Shown piece by piece: positions 43,560 to 54,299 of a stretch of 64,000 bases of DNA. The translations under genes were made by a program, and so were the position numbers. The notes under the pieces are model-generated. The model was not told the DNA's origin and searched no databases. It saw only the letters and a program-made list of their open reading frames with translations. This DNA comes from Sporosarcina ureae DSM 2281 (GTDB lineage: Bacteria > Bacillota > Bacilli > Bacillales_A > Planococcaceae): assembly GCF_000425545.1 (NCBI RefSeq), contig NZ_AUDQ01000003.1, positions 62,001 to 126,000 of the forward strand. The letters run 5' to 3'. Every line of letters begins with the position of its first letter. The stretch's first letter is position 1.

Positions 43560-44462
43560 ATGAAGAAACGTACAATAGGTTCTAGTAATTTGCTTGTTTC
43601 CGAACTTGGATTGGGTTGCATGTCATTACCGACTGAACTGGAAGCGGCTCGTTCTGTACTCGACGAAGCGGTTGATCATGGCATTAACTATTTCGATACA
43701 GCAGATCTTTATGATAAAGGAACTAATGAAGAACTCATAGGAAAAGTGCTGAAAGAAAAACGACAAGACTTGATCATTGCGACGAAAGCCGGTAACAAGT
43801 GGGTGTCAGGAGAAGAGTCCTGGACATGGGATCCTTCCAAAGCGCATATTATGGACGCTGTCAAACAGAGTTTACGACGTTTACAACTCGATTATATCGA
43901 CTTGTATCAACTTCACGGCGGTACGATGGAAGATGATACAGATGAAACGATCGAAGCTTTTGAAACATTAAAAACTGAAGGGGTCATACGTGAATACGGT
44001 ATATCTAGTATTCGACCTACTGTTATTGAACGTTTCCTGAGTACTAGCAACGCGGTTTCCGTCATGATGCAGTATAACTTGCTTGATCGACGTCCTGAAG
44101 AATACTTTTCTATGATTGCAAAAAAAGGTGCATCTGTCGTCACTAGAGGTACACTGGCAAAAGGCTTACTAACGAATGAAGGCGTGGAGCGAGCGAAGAA
44201 ATTGAATGGCTTCGTTTCTTATACACCTTCTGAGTTGCAGCAAACAATTCAGGTGCTTTCAAAGGAAACAGACAACTTACATGCATACGCTCTTGCTTTC
44301 GCACTTAAAGAGCCTGTAGTGGCCTCAGCTTTGATTGGTTCAAGAACACAAGAGCAACTTCGTGAATCATTGAATGCTTATGATACAAAAATCGATCCAC
44401 AATTGCTTTCGGCATTAACAAACAAAACAGAGCGTCATCAGTATGAACAACATCGAGTGTAA
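43560..44462 (+). CDS. Aldo-keto reductase (YqkF-like)
   Basis: 300-residue NADPH-dependent TIM-barrel oxidoreductase. Catalytic tetrad: Asp and Tyr in FDTADLYDKG, Lys in IATKAGNKW, His in YQLHGG. B. subtilis YqkF occupies the same place beside nudF. Substrate unknown; family members reduce aldehydes and methylglyoxal-type carbonyls. Start at ATG of MKKRTIGSS, with GAAAGGAG 9 bases upstream. Confidence 0.9.
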   Translation: MKKRTIGSSNLLVSELGLGCMSLPTELEAARSVLDEAVDHGINYFDTADLYDKGTNEELIGKVLKEKRQDLIIATKAGNKWVSGEESWTWDPSKAHIMDAVKQSLRRLQLDYIDLYQLHGGTMEDDTDETIEAFETLKTEGVIREYGISSIRPTVIERFLSTSNAVSVMMQYNLLDRRPEEYFSMIAKKGASVVTRGTLAKGLLTNEGVERAKKLNGFVSYTPSELQQTIQVLSKETDNLHAYALAFALKEPVVASALIGSRTQEQLRESLNAYDTKIDPQLLSALTNKTERHQYEQHRV

Positions 44463-44468
44463 AATATA

Positions 44469-44503
44469 GAAAAAGAGCAACTTTTTAGCAGTTGCTCTTT
44501 TTC

Positions 44504-44505
<2 letters not shown>
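44469..44505. terminator. Bidirectional terminator between the aldo-keto reductase and pbuX
   Basis: Stem AAAAAGAGCAACT/AGTTGCTCTTTTT reading as T-tailed on both strands; it serves the two convergent genes. Confidence 0.85.
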
Positions 44506-46458
<1,953 letters not shown>

Positions 46459-46471
46459 TCATTTTTCCGAA

Positions 46472-46545
46472 TAAAAAAGGCGGTCTATTTTCGGTAGACC
46501 GGTAGAAACTTACGGGCCATATCCCCGTGATTATATGAGTCTTAT
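46472..46545 (-). ncRNA. Purine riboswitch-like leader of xpt-pbuX, aberrant 3' half
   Basis: The minus strand keeps the conserved blocks of the purine aptamer in order: P1 5' strand GACTCAT, J1/2 ATAATC, P2/L2 ACGGGGATATGGCCCGT, J2/3 AAGTTTCTACC and P3/L3 GGTCTACCGAAAATAGACC. The expected J3/1 and P1 3' strand (like GACTATGAGTC, with the specificity C) are missing. P3 is instead followed at once by GCCTTTTTT, so P3 itself is a Rho-independent terminator hairpin. Either a degenerate riboswitch acting as a fixed attenuator, or a rearranged switch. Family assignment is secure; function is not. Confidence 0.8.
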
Positions 46546-46561
46546 TTAACTGAATGCTAAC

Positions 46562-46589
46562 AGTATAGCATGATTCGACAAATTTTCAA
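46562..46589 (-). promoter_or_regulatory. Promoter of xpt-pbuX
   Basis: Minus-strand TTGAAA (46584-46589), 16-base spacer, TATACT (46562-46567) with an extended -10 TG. A 11-bp imperfect inverted repeat (46577-46605, TTGACAAATATTC/GAAAATTTGTC) covers the -35, a possible operator of unknown owner. Confidence 0.6.
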
Positions 46590-46786
46590 TAAGAATATTT
46601 GTCAATTAGTTTGATAGCTTTAAGCTAGCAAGCACATGGACATATTCTCGACAAAAAGTTGGCGTGAATTAGGATAAATAGTAATTTCAAGGGAATGCAT
46701 AGGATTGAAGCGTCCCCTCAGTAGTGCCAATCGCTTACCAACACCCACGCCAGACTCTCTTTGCAATAAATTCCCAGTTTTTTTAC

Positions 46787-47716
46787 TTACCCGAAAAGTA
46801 GTGAGGAAAGATAAATCACTACGCCTACTGTAAAGCTGCTAGCTACGGTGTTGAACAGGACGATCTGGGCTGCTAGCTCAGACTCTACATCATATTCCAA
46901 TGCCAGCGTCGAGCTGTTTCTTGACGTTGGAAACGAGCTGGCGATCCAGAGTGATTGAGCTGTGACACCGTCTATCCTCAACAGTAAAATCAACAGCAAC
47001 GCCACAGTTGGTGAGATTATGAGTCTGCCAATAGCGCTTAGGTAGATTAAACGGTTCCATAGCGTTTTCACCTTTATCTGCGCTAACTGCGCGCCTAGTG
47101 TAATGAGCGCAATGGCGATAAAAGCATTTGATAAATGACTAATCGGCAACTCGATAAATTGTGGCAATTGGATATTTGCTAAATTAAGCACAGCACCTAG
47201 CCACAAAGCATGAATAATCGGCATTCGAAGAAACTGCTTTACGATGTCTTTTCCTGATTGCGTGGAAGACACGAGATTATACAATCCATACGAGTACGTC
47301 AGTAAGTTCTGATAGACAATTAACACGATTTGAATGGACACTCCGAGTGGATTGGCATGAAAGACTAGCTGACTGACGGGTAATCCATAGTTTCCAGAGT
47401 TGATCAAAACAATACTGTTTTTCATTACAGCGGTTTGCTGGCGGTTTAGACGCAAGAATTTACTAAATAAATGGCCAGTAATTATTAAAGTGGTCGTAAA
47501 TAATACGACAAACATTAATACGTCGAGTAGGATTTCTATATCAATGACGGTATGGTATAAGTTCATGAATACGGCGGCAGGTATTAAACAGTATGTTAGT
47601 ATATTCCCTAACGCCTTAACATTAAAAGTAAACTTTATTTGTAAAACTACGCCAATTGCTAATAAAATAAGCATGGGTGTGATAACATTTACAAAGACTA
47701 TGAGTAAGTACTCCAC
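46787..47716 (-). CDS. AEC family transporter
   Basis: 309-residue membrane protein of the auxin efflux carrier family, with ten predicted helices in two inverted five-helix halves and the MEYLLIVFVNVITPMLILLAIGV opening helix. Family members in Firmicutes include malate and other organic-acid carriers, but nothing here fixes the substrate. Divergent from the MFS gene (74-base gap). No clear terminator follows; the 220 bases between this gene and the xpt promoter hold nothing I can name. Confidence 0.87.
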   Translation of the reverse strand: MEYLLIVFVNVITPMLILLAIGVVLQIKFTFNVKALGNILTYCLIPAAVFMNLYHTVIDIEILLDVLMFVVLFTTTLIITGHLFSKFLRLNRQQTAVMKNSIVLINSGNYGLPVSQLVFHANPLGVSIQIVLIVYQNLLTYSYGLYNLVSSTQSGKDIVKQFLRMPIIHALWLGAVLNLANIQLPQFIELPISHLSNAFIAIALITLGAQLAQIKVKTLWNRLIYLSAIGRLIISPTVALLLILLLRIDGVTAQSLWIASSFPTSRNSSTLALEYDVESELAAQIVLFNTVASSFTVGVVIYLSSLLFG

Positions 47717-47790
47717 AAAGGAATCTCCTTTCTGCTGCTTCAGCTACATACTTCTCAGAACAATCTTCAAGTAATACAGGAGGCTTCACA

Positions 47791-49020
47791 ATGGAAAAAG
47801 AACGACCAAGTAAACATTTACATTTTCCTAAGAGTCAGTGGATATTATTAGCGGGTATTTTATTTTTAGCCGCTACCATCCGTTCCCCACTAACTTCTGT
47901 CGGACCTATTATCGGTAACATTCGTGATCAACTGCAAATCTCTAACTCGTTGGCTGGATTTTTAACAACCATCCCATTACTGGCATTTGCTATTGTATCA
48001 CCTTTTACACCACGTATTGCAAAACGTTTTGGTATGTCGAGAACACTTTTCTATGCGATGATTATTTTATTGCTAGGAATTATCATGCGTTCTGTGGGCA
48101 ATAGTCCATTGCTATTGATCGGTACATTTTTAATTGGGGTAGGAATCGCTTTTGCAAACGTCCTATTACCAAGTCTTCTTAAACTGAGCTTTCCCTTACA
48201 TATTGGATTAATGACAGGACTATACTCAGTATCTATGAGTATATCTGCAACACTTGCTTCTGGTATAGCTTCTCCAATTGCGAATGAAACAGTATATGGC
48301 TGGCAAGGGGCGCTAGGAATTTGGGGAGTCATTACATTGTTAGCTATTATTGTATGGATTCCTCAGATACGCAAAAAGAAAGAAGTCATCAAATCGGTTC
48401 AGAACAACATGAAGACGAAACCTGCTCTGCCTATTTGGCGGTCACCACTAGCCTGGAGCATCACGGTATTCATGGGACTACAATCGTTCCTATTTTATAC
48501 GACAGCATCATGGATTCCCATTGTGTTGCAAACAAATGGCATGACGGCTGATGCTGCCGGATGGATGCTAGCTCTTGTCCAGCTTGCACAATTACCTATG
48601 ATGTTTATTATACCAGTGGTCGCTGATAAAGTACGTGATCAACGTGTCCTGGTTGCAGCTGTTTTCGCTTGTTATTTAATTGGCTATGGCGGCGTTCAGT
48701 TTGGAAGCGAAAGCCTGACTGCACTTTGGATGATTTTCATTGGTCTAGGAGGAGGATCGGCATTCGGACTCGCTATGATGTTCTTCACTTTACGTACCCA
48801 TACACCAGACCAAGCGGCTTCAATTTCCGGTATGGCGCAGTCGATCGGCTACTTACTCGCAGCTATCGGTCCAGTGTTGTTCGGTATTCTTCATGACTAT
48901 ACCGGTTCATGGACGGCACCGCTTTATACCTTCATAGTTGTCGCAACGATACTATTTATAAGTGGAATGTACGCAGGCAAAAAGCGTTTGATTTCGCTTG
49001 ACTCAAACCAGCATGCATAA
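47791..49020 (+). CDS. MFS transporter, CynX/NimT type
   Basis: 409-residue major facilitator protein with 12 helices. It shows the CynX-family start ILFLAATIRSPLTSVGPI, the SPFTPRIAKRFGMSR motif A region between helices 2 and 3, and GLGGGSAFGLAMMFFTLRT in the second half. CynX relatives move cyanate, nitroimidazoles or small anions; substrate here unknown. AGGAGG ribosome-binding site upstream; strong terminator downstream. Confidence 0.88.
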   Translation: MEKERPSKHLHFPKSQWILLAGILFLAATIRSPLTSVGPIIGNIRDQLQISNSLAGFLTTIPLLAFAIVSPFTPRIAKRFGMSRTLFYAMIILLLGIIMRSVGNSPLLLIGTFLIGVGIAFANVLLPSLLKLSFPLHIGLMTGLYSVSMSISATLASGIASPIANETVYGWQGALGIWGVITLLAIIVWIPQIRKKKEVIKSVQNNMKTKPALPIWRSPLAWSITVFMGLQSFLFYTTASWIPIVLQTNGMTADAAGWMLALVQLAQLPMMFIIPVVADKVRDQRVLVAAVFACYLIGYGGVQFGSESLTALWMIFIGLGGGSAFGLAMMFFTLRTHTPDQAASISGMAQSIGYLLAAIGPVLFGILHDYTGSWTAPLYTFIVVATILFISGMYAGKKRLISLDSNQHA

Positions 49021-49084
49021 TAAAAAACAAGTGCATTGAAAGTGAACTTTTTTAGTATAAAGATATAAAAACGTATTTCAACAA

Positions 49085-49131
49085 TAAAACGAAGGACCCC
49101 AATTCATCTGCGAATTGGGGTCCTTCGTTTT
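49085..49131 (+). terminator. Intrinsic terminator after the CynX-type gene
   Basis: Perfect stem AAAACGAAGGACCCCAATTC/GAATTGGGGTCCTTCGTTTT with a 6-base loop and T-rich end. The next 180 bases up to the VOC gene show no further feature. Confidence 0.9.
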
Positions 49132-49315
49132 ATCCATGTATAACTCTGTAGGTATAAAATGTAACAGTTTCAAAAGCTTAGTAGCAAACCAAGTACTATG
49201 CATACGCAATCTTTTATAGCACGAAGTGAATCTCAAAAAACTAAAATTCAATCCACTCTTAAAATTAGTAAAATCACACCCATGCTACCGTTTTAGGCGG
49301 GATAAGTGGGAGGGT

Positions 49316-50161
49316 TTACACGGTTAATTGAATTTTATTTCCTGATGGATCTTCAATCACAAACAACTCACCTTCAACCGTATACGAAACACCCAGGTTC
49401 TGTAATTGTCCAATTACTTTCGATCTTTCAGCTTCGTCTGGGAAAACAAGCGAGTACCAATTTATCCCCACACTATTTTTCTGTGGTTTAGGAGCACCTA
49501 CTCCTTGCCATGTATTTAAGGCAATATGATGATGATAATCGCCCGTCGAAATAAAAATAGCTTGAGGATAATGGCTTACAACTGTAAAACCAAGTCCCTT
49601 CGTGTAAAATTCTTCTGCTTTTTGAAGATCGGCTACATGCAAATGAATGTGGCCCATTATCGTATCAGCCGGCAACCCGTTCCATTCCAAATCACTTACT
49701 GCTAGAAGACCTTCCCCATCTAATGGGTCAGTTACCATCTTGACTTCTCCATTAGACCAACTCCATTCAGAAGATGGCCGATCTATATACACTTCAATGC
49801 CGTTTCCGTCTGGATCCGTAATATAAAGTGCTTCACTAACAAGGTGATCTGATGCTCCGAATCGATAACCTGTCTTAGATAAATGGCGTAAAAAGGCAGA
49901 TAAGTCAGCCCTGGTCGGTAACAAAAGTGCAAAGTGGAATAAACCAGATCTCCTTTCCTCCTTAGGTAGTACATCAACCGGCTGTTCAATCGTTAATAAT
50001 CCTGTTTTTCCGTCTGCTGTTAAAACCGCTTTTCGATTTGTTTGCTCCAGTACTTGAAATCCGATAACTTGTTGGTAAAATTCAAGTGCTACATCCAAAT
50101 TCATTACATTTATATTAACCTGTCCAACAAATGTATTAGGTTTTTTATGAAAGTTTTTCAT
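49316..50161 (-). CDS. Two-domain VOC family protein (CatE-like)
   Basis: 281-residue protein with tandem vicinal-oxygen-chelate domains. Domain 1 begins VGQVNINVMNLDVALEFYQQVIGF, domain 2 begins MGHIHLHVADLQKAEEFYTKGLGF; each ends in a DPDGNGIEVYID or DPSGNKIQLTV strand with the metal Glu/Gln. His residues at the start of domain 2 and HHHIALN suggest a metal site there. Closest in architecture to B. subtilis CatE (catechol 2,3-dioxygenase), but the substrate is not proved. Confidence 0.85.
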   Translation of the reverse strand: MKNFHKKPNTFVGQVNINVMNLDVALEFYQQVIGFQVLEQTNRKAVLTADGKTGLLTIEQPVDVLPKEERRSGLFHFALLLPTRADLSAFLRHLSKTGYRFGASDHLVSEALYITDPDGNGIEVYIDRPSSEWSWSNGEVKMVTDPLDGEGLLAVSDLEWNGLPADTIMGHIHLHVADLQKAEEFYTKGLGFTVVSHYPQAIFISTGDYHHHIALNTWQGVGAPKPQKNSVGINWYSLVFPDEAERSKVIGQLQNLGVSYTVEGELFVIEDPSGNKIQLTV

Positions 50162-50665
50162 TTTTATAATCTCCCTCTTCTATCTTGTATCGTTTCTAAT
50201 GTGCGTAATCTAAATTTTTATCCTCTTCTTATTACATATCACTCGATCAATACCAAAGTTTACTTCTATGAGTTTGGACTTTGAAGATCATATTTAAACT
50301 GTCTGGCATCATTTTAAGTTACTGTTATATCCCTTTAAGGATATTATATCTCTATAAGTGAACACTAATTGTAAAAAAAATGATTCTCCATCCTATTTCA
50401 TCTGATTTTCAGCATTGTAAAATACTTGGTTTACACATACCTCCTCACTTCTCTAAAACAAGTATATCTATTAACATATTGTTACTTCTTATCAGTTACT
50501 ATTCCTTCTTGAATCACATCAATATATTTATTGTGAAAATTTAATTCAGCACTTAATATTCATATGTGAATATTAATTCTCTATAGGATAACATTATACG
50601 AAAGATAGCGTCAAGATATTTGTGCTATTATATAAATACATAACAATATTCTTGGAGGGATCCAT
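50162..50665. other. 504-base AT-rich divergent intergenic region
   Basis: Separates the VOC gene (minus) from the XRE-cupin gene (plus). It contains no credible open frame with a ribosome-binding site. The only structured item is an inverted repeat at 50553-50576 (listed separately). It probably holds both promoters. Confidence 0.6.
50553..50576. promoter_or_regulatory. Inverted repeat, candidate operator upstream of the XRE-cupin gene
   Basis: TTAATATTCA-tatg-TGAATATTAA: 10-bp perfect arms and a 4-base centre, 90 bases before the GTG of the regulator gene. No T-run follows, so it is not a terminator. Regulators of this type often bind symmetric sites near their own gene; binding here is inference. 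Confidence 0.4.
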
Positions 50666-51196
50666 GTGGAAATCGGCTCAAAAATACGAGATATACGTAA
50701 AAGAAAGAAAATAACCATCGCACAGATGAGTGAACAAATAGGACTCTCAAAAGGGTTTATAAGCAACATCGAAAATGATAATACATCCCCCTCCCTTAAT
50801 ACGTTGCAAGAAATCGCTCGCTTTCTAGACGTCCCGCTTCCTTATTTGCTGCTAGAGAAAAAGAAGCATATGAAAGTCATTAGGAAAGCTGATCGGGTAT
50901 ATACAACGTTTAACGGAATAAAAATTGAACATATTACTACGCAAAGTGGTCTGCGAATGATGCACGTTGAATTACCACCTGGTACATCGACCGGTGAAGC
51001 GATCGCCCACGAAGGTGAAGAGAGCCATGTCGTACTAAAAGGCACGGTCCTTGCTGAACAAGGCGAAGATTCTGTTATTGCAAAGGAAGGCGATTCATTT
51101 AGTTGGAATGCTAGCGTACCTCACTTTGTAAAAAACATCGGAGAAGATGAGGCAGTCTTACTCATCGCCGTCTACTCCGAGGATAAAAGTACATGA
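50666..51196 (+). CDS. XRE-family transcriptional regulator with cupin domain
   Basis: 176 residues: N-terminal helix-turn-helix (about 5-60, TIAQMSEQIGLSKGFISNIEN) and C-terminal cupin beta barrel (about 105-172, with HVELPPGTSTGE, HEGEESHVVLKG and HFVKNIGEDEAVLL). The family typically represses genes for amino acid, polyamine or carbon use with the cupin as a sensor. Start is GTG behind TTGGAGGG. Its target may be the divergent VOC gene, but that is only positional. Confidence 0.9.
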   Translation: MEIGSKIRDIRKRKKITIAQMSEQIGLSKGFISNIENDNTSPSLNTLQEIARFLDVPLPYLLLEKKKHMKVIRKADRVYTTFNGIKIEHITTQSGLRMMHVELPPGTSTGEAIAHEGEESHVVLKGTVLAEQGEDSVIAKEGDSFSWNASVPHFVKNIGEDEAVLLIAVYSEDKST

Positions 51197-51268
51197 CACC
51201 ATTCTGTTCCCTCTCCGGCACACTATTCCTAAATCATTCATGTACTGGCAACCGAAATGGATTCAATT

Positions 51269-51309
51269 AATAAATCGCATCACAAGATAAACTTGTGATG
51301 CGATTTTTA
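51269..51309. terminator. Terminator between the XRE-cupin gene and exoA
   Basis: Perfect stem AAATCGCATCACAAG/CTTGTGATGCGATTT, T-tailed for the plus strand and partly for the minus strand; the two flanking genes converge. Confidence 0.82.
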
Positions 51310-51368
51310 GTATTTCAGTTATTGTACCCCTCAACTGAACAAGTTAACCCGAGAGGTACTTGCTCTTA

Positions 51369-52124
51369 TTATAGTTCTAATTCTGTAGAAATCGGACAAT
51401 GATCACTGCCCATGATTTCTGAATGAATGGCTGTTATTTGCAGGGCTGACAGGAGACGCTCTGAAATGATAATGTAATCGATACGCCAGCCAATATTTCG
51501 TGCCCGTACATCGCGCATATAAGACCACCATGTATAGTGATCTTTTAGATCGGGATTCATAAAGCGAAACGTATCAATGAATCCGGCATCTAATAACCGC
51601 GTCATTTTCCCACGTTCTTCATTCGTAAATCCTGAATTGCCAATATTGGATTTAACGTTACGAATATCAATTTCTTCATGTGCTACGTTTAGGTCACCGC
51701 AATAGATAACTGGCTTGATAGCATCTAAAGACTGTAAGTGATCGAGTAATTCATCTTCCCATGCCAGTCGAAATGATAATCGTGCCAAGTCCCGTTGTGA
51801 ATTGGGCGTATAACAATTGACGACAAAAAACTCTTCAAATTCTAGCGTCAGCACTCGGCCTTCTGATTCGTGATCTAGATCATTCAATCCATAGCGTACA
51901 GAAAGAGGTGTTTTCTTCGTAAACACTGCCGTACCGGAATAGCCTTTTTTCTCAGCATAGTTCCAATAGGATTCATACCCATCGAAAGAAAGATCAATTT
52001 GTCCTTCTTGACATTTGATCTCCTGGACACAGAAAATATCTGCCTGTACTTGTTCAAAAAAGTCACTGAAACCTTTTTTCACACATGCTCTAATACCGTT
52101 CACGTTCCAAGATACTACTTTCAA
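51369..52124 (-). CDS. exoA: Exodeoxyribonuclease III (AP endonuclease ExoA)
   Basis: 251-residue EEP-fold nuclease that cuts at abasic sites and removes 3' blocking groups. Catalytic motifs: SWNVNGIRA (Asn), QEIKCQ (metal Glu), YCGDLNVAH (Asp, Asn), and SDHCPI (Asp-His pair). ATG at 52124. psuG begins 21 bases upstream in the same direction, so the two may share a transcript. Confidence 0.95.
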   Translation of the reverse strand: MKVVSWNVNGIRACVKKGFSDFFEQVQADIFCVQEIKCQEGQIDLSFDGYESYWNYAEKKGYSGTAVFTKKTPLSVRYGLNDLDHESEGRVLTLEFEEFFVVNCYTPNSQRDLARLSFRLAWEDELLDHLQSLDAIKPVIYCGDLNVAHEEIDIRNVKSNIGNSGFTNEERGKMTRLLDAGFIDTFRFMNPDLKDHYTWWSYMRDVRARNIGWRIDYIIISERLLSALQITAIHSEIMGSDHCPISTELEL

Positions 52125-52144
52125 TTCTACACAACCTATCTCTA

Positions 52145-53056
52145 TTAATTACCGTTAAAACTCACTGCCAATTTTGCGGCAAGTTCAGCGTTTGACTTTA
52201 TCAGTGCAATATTGGCTTCCAAACTTTTGCCACCTGTCATTTCCTGAACTCTTTTTAACATATGTGGCGTGAGATTCTTTCCACTAATACCCATTTCTTC
52301 AGCTTCTTTAAGTGCATCTGAAACCAACCCATCCATATACTCTTGATCCATGGCATATTCTTCAGGGATTGGATTGGCAATAATCGCACTACCTTCCAAG
52401 CCTAGATTCCATTTAACACGTAACATCTCTGCCATCATGTCGATTTCATCTACTCGATAATCTACAGGATGTGCACTGTTTCTTGTATAAAAGGCAGGGA
52501 ATATATCTGTCTGATACCCTATCACCGGCACACCTTTCGTTTCCAAATACTCGAGTGTTTTTCCAAGATCCAAAATGGATTTCGCTCCCGAACAAACAAC
52601 CGCTACACTTGTGCGTGCGAATTCCTCAAGATCGGCGGAAATATCCATCGTCTGTTCCACGCCCCTGTGCACACCGCCAATGGCTCCAGTCGTGAATACA
52701 CGGATTCTCGCCAAGTCAGCAAAAAACATCGATGCAGCAACCGTCGTGGCACCTGGTTTTTTAGTAGCAATTAAATAACTGATATCCCGTCTAGATGCTT
52801 TAATAACACCCTTGCTGTCTCCAAATCGTTCCAACTCATCATCAGTTAGCCCGATTTTTATTTTGCCGTCCATAATCGCAATGGTTGCTGGAACCGCTCC
52901 ATGATCCCGCACAATCTGCTGAACTTCACGTGCGGCTTTCACATTTTCAGGATACGGCATGCCATACGTAATAATTGTAGATTCCAATGCGACTAGCGGC
53001 TTGCCGTATTTCATCGCTTCTTTAACTTCTTCTGAATACGAAACATATCTTCTCAT
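52145..53056 (-). CDS. psuG: Pseudouridine-5'-phosphate glycosidase
   Basis: 303-residue PsuG. It cleaves the C-C glycosidic bond of pseudouridine 5'-phosphate to uracil and ribose 5-phosphate. Family sequences: ALESTIITYGMPYP, TIAIMDGKIKIGL, the catalytic-Lys stretch near VAASMFFADLARIRVFTTGAIGGVHRG, and GVPVIGYQTDIFPAFY. No psuK kinase or psuT transporter gene is beside it, so phosphorylation must come from elsewhere. Confidence 0.94.
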   Translation of the reverse strand: MRRYVSYSEEVKEAMKYGKPLVALESTIITYGMPYPENVKAAREVQQIVRDHGAVPATIAIMDGKIKIGLTDDELERFGDSKGVIKASRRDISYLIATKKPGATTVAASMFFADLARIRVFTTGAIGGVHRGVEQTMDISADLEEFARTSVAVVCSGAKSILDLGKTLEYLETKGVPVIGYQTDIFPAFYTRNSAHPVDYRVDEIDMMAEMLRVKWNLGLEGSAIIANPIPEEYAMDQEYMDGLVSDALKEAEEMGISGKNLTPHMLKRVQEMTGGKSLEANIALIKSNAELAAKLAVSFNGN

Positions 53057-53120
53057 TATGAATCTTCCCCTTTACCGTTCAATCGCTATATATTCATAAT
53101 AGTCATTATACGCACTTTAT

Positions 53121-54245
53121 TCAATGTTCACAGGCAATTATTTGATCAATAGAGTAGCTTTCCAAATTCCATCCAGTCTCATGGTCAAGCACTAACTGGG
53201 ATAATAGCTTGCCGAGAAGAGGTCCTACTGTTAAACCAGATGAACCAAGACCATTGGCAATCCAAACCTGCGGGTGATCAGGCAGCTGACCAATTACGGG
53301 CATAAAATTCGGTGTATGTGGACGGATGCCCACACGAACCTCAGCCAATTCCGCCTTATTCAGTGCAGGTGCAACGGGTAGAACATTTGATAATACTTCC
53401 AATATCCCACCAGCTGTCGGTTGAATATCAAAATCATCTGTATCTTCGTGTGTTGCACCCGCCACGAATCTACCATCTTGGAACGGTACCAGGTACTGAG
53501 TGCTCGGTGGCATGATGACGGGCCACTCACCTGACGTCATATGCTTGGATTGTAAATGAAGTATTTGCGCTTTCTGTCCTGCTACTTGTAGCTTTTTACC
53601 TAATGGTTCTGTAAAATCACTAGCCCATGCACCTGCAGCTACGACGATTTGATCTCCTTCAATAATTTGTCCATCAACAACAACACCACAGACTTTTCCT
53701 TCTTTTATGTACGGGGTAGCGGAGCCATTTATACTTTGCACACCCCGTGTAACTGCCACACGTTTCAACGCATCGAGTAGTTGCTCGCCTTCGACTTTGG
53801 CTGCGCCAGAAATACGGACAGCTGAGTATTCATCAGATAACTCTGGAAAATAACTAGCTACCTGCTCTGGAGACAGTAATTCCACTTCTCCAATCTCGGG
53901 AGCGTGTTCTTTTCTTTTATTCAATAACTCGACTTTCTTCTCTAAACGACTTAAATCGGTATGAATCGCCAAGGCACCAACTTTCTTGTATCCTGTTTCC
54001 AGCTCGCCCTGCTCTTCCAATGAACGAATGAATTCTGGATAATAGGCAGCTCCAGCTGACGCTAATGCATACCAAGCTTTATTACGGCGCTGAGATGCCC
54101 ATGGACAAATTATGCCTGCTGCAGCTTTTGTGGCCTGTCCCGGCTCCTGTCTATCGATTAGCACTACTTCTGCATGTTGCGTTGACAAATGATAAGCAGC
54201 GGAAGCACCAACGATTCCAGCGCCTACAATCAATATTTTTTTCAT
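53121..54245 (-). CDS. FAD-dependent amine oxidoreductase (DAO/YurR-like)
   Basis: 374-residue D-amino-acid-oxidase-fold flavoprotein. FAD site GAGIVGASAAYHL (8-20), VVLIDRQEPGQATKAAAGII, and the C-terminal GIRPHTPNFMPVIGQLP plus NGLGSSGLTVGPLLG block. Related to glycine/sarcosine oxidases and B. subtilis YurR; substrate unassigned. Standalone, divergent from ilvE. Confidence 0.87.
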   Translation of the reverse strand: MKKILIVGAGIVGASAAYHLSTQHAEVVLIDRQEPGQATKAAAGIICPWASQRRNKAWYALASAGAAYYPEFIRSLEEQGELETGYKKVGALAIHTDLSRLEKKVELLNKRKEHAPEIGEVELLSPEQVASYFPELSDEYSAVRISGAAKVEGEQLLDALKRVAVTRGVQSINGSATPYIKEGKVCGVVVDGQIIEGDQIVVAAGAWASDFTEPLGKKLQVAGQKAQILHLQSKHMTSGEWPVIMPPSTQYLVPFQDGRFVAGATHEDTDDFDIQPTAGGILEVLSNVLPVAPALNKAELAEVRVGIRPHTPNFMPVIGQLPDHPQVWIANGLGSSGLTVGPLLGKLLSQLVLDHETGWNLESYSIDQIIACEH

Positions 54246-54299
54246 GAAAACTTGCTCCTTTATACAATAGTTTTGAATATCGACAAACTTTCTACTTTA

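Noticed and set aside
50042-50284. 80-codon frame overlapping the VOC gene start
   Set aside because: Overlaps a supported gene on the other strand and lacks a ribosome-binding site.
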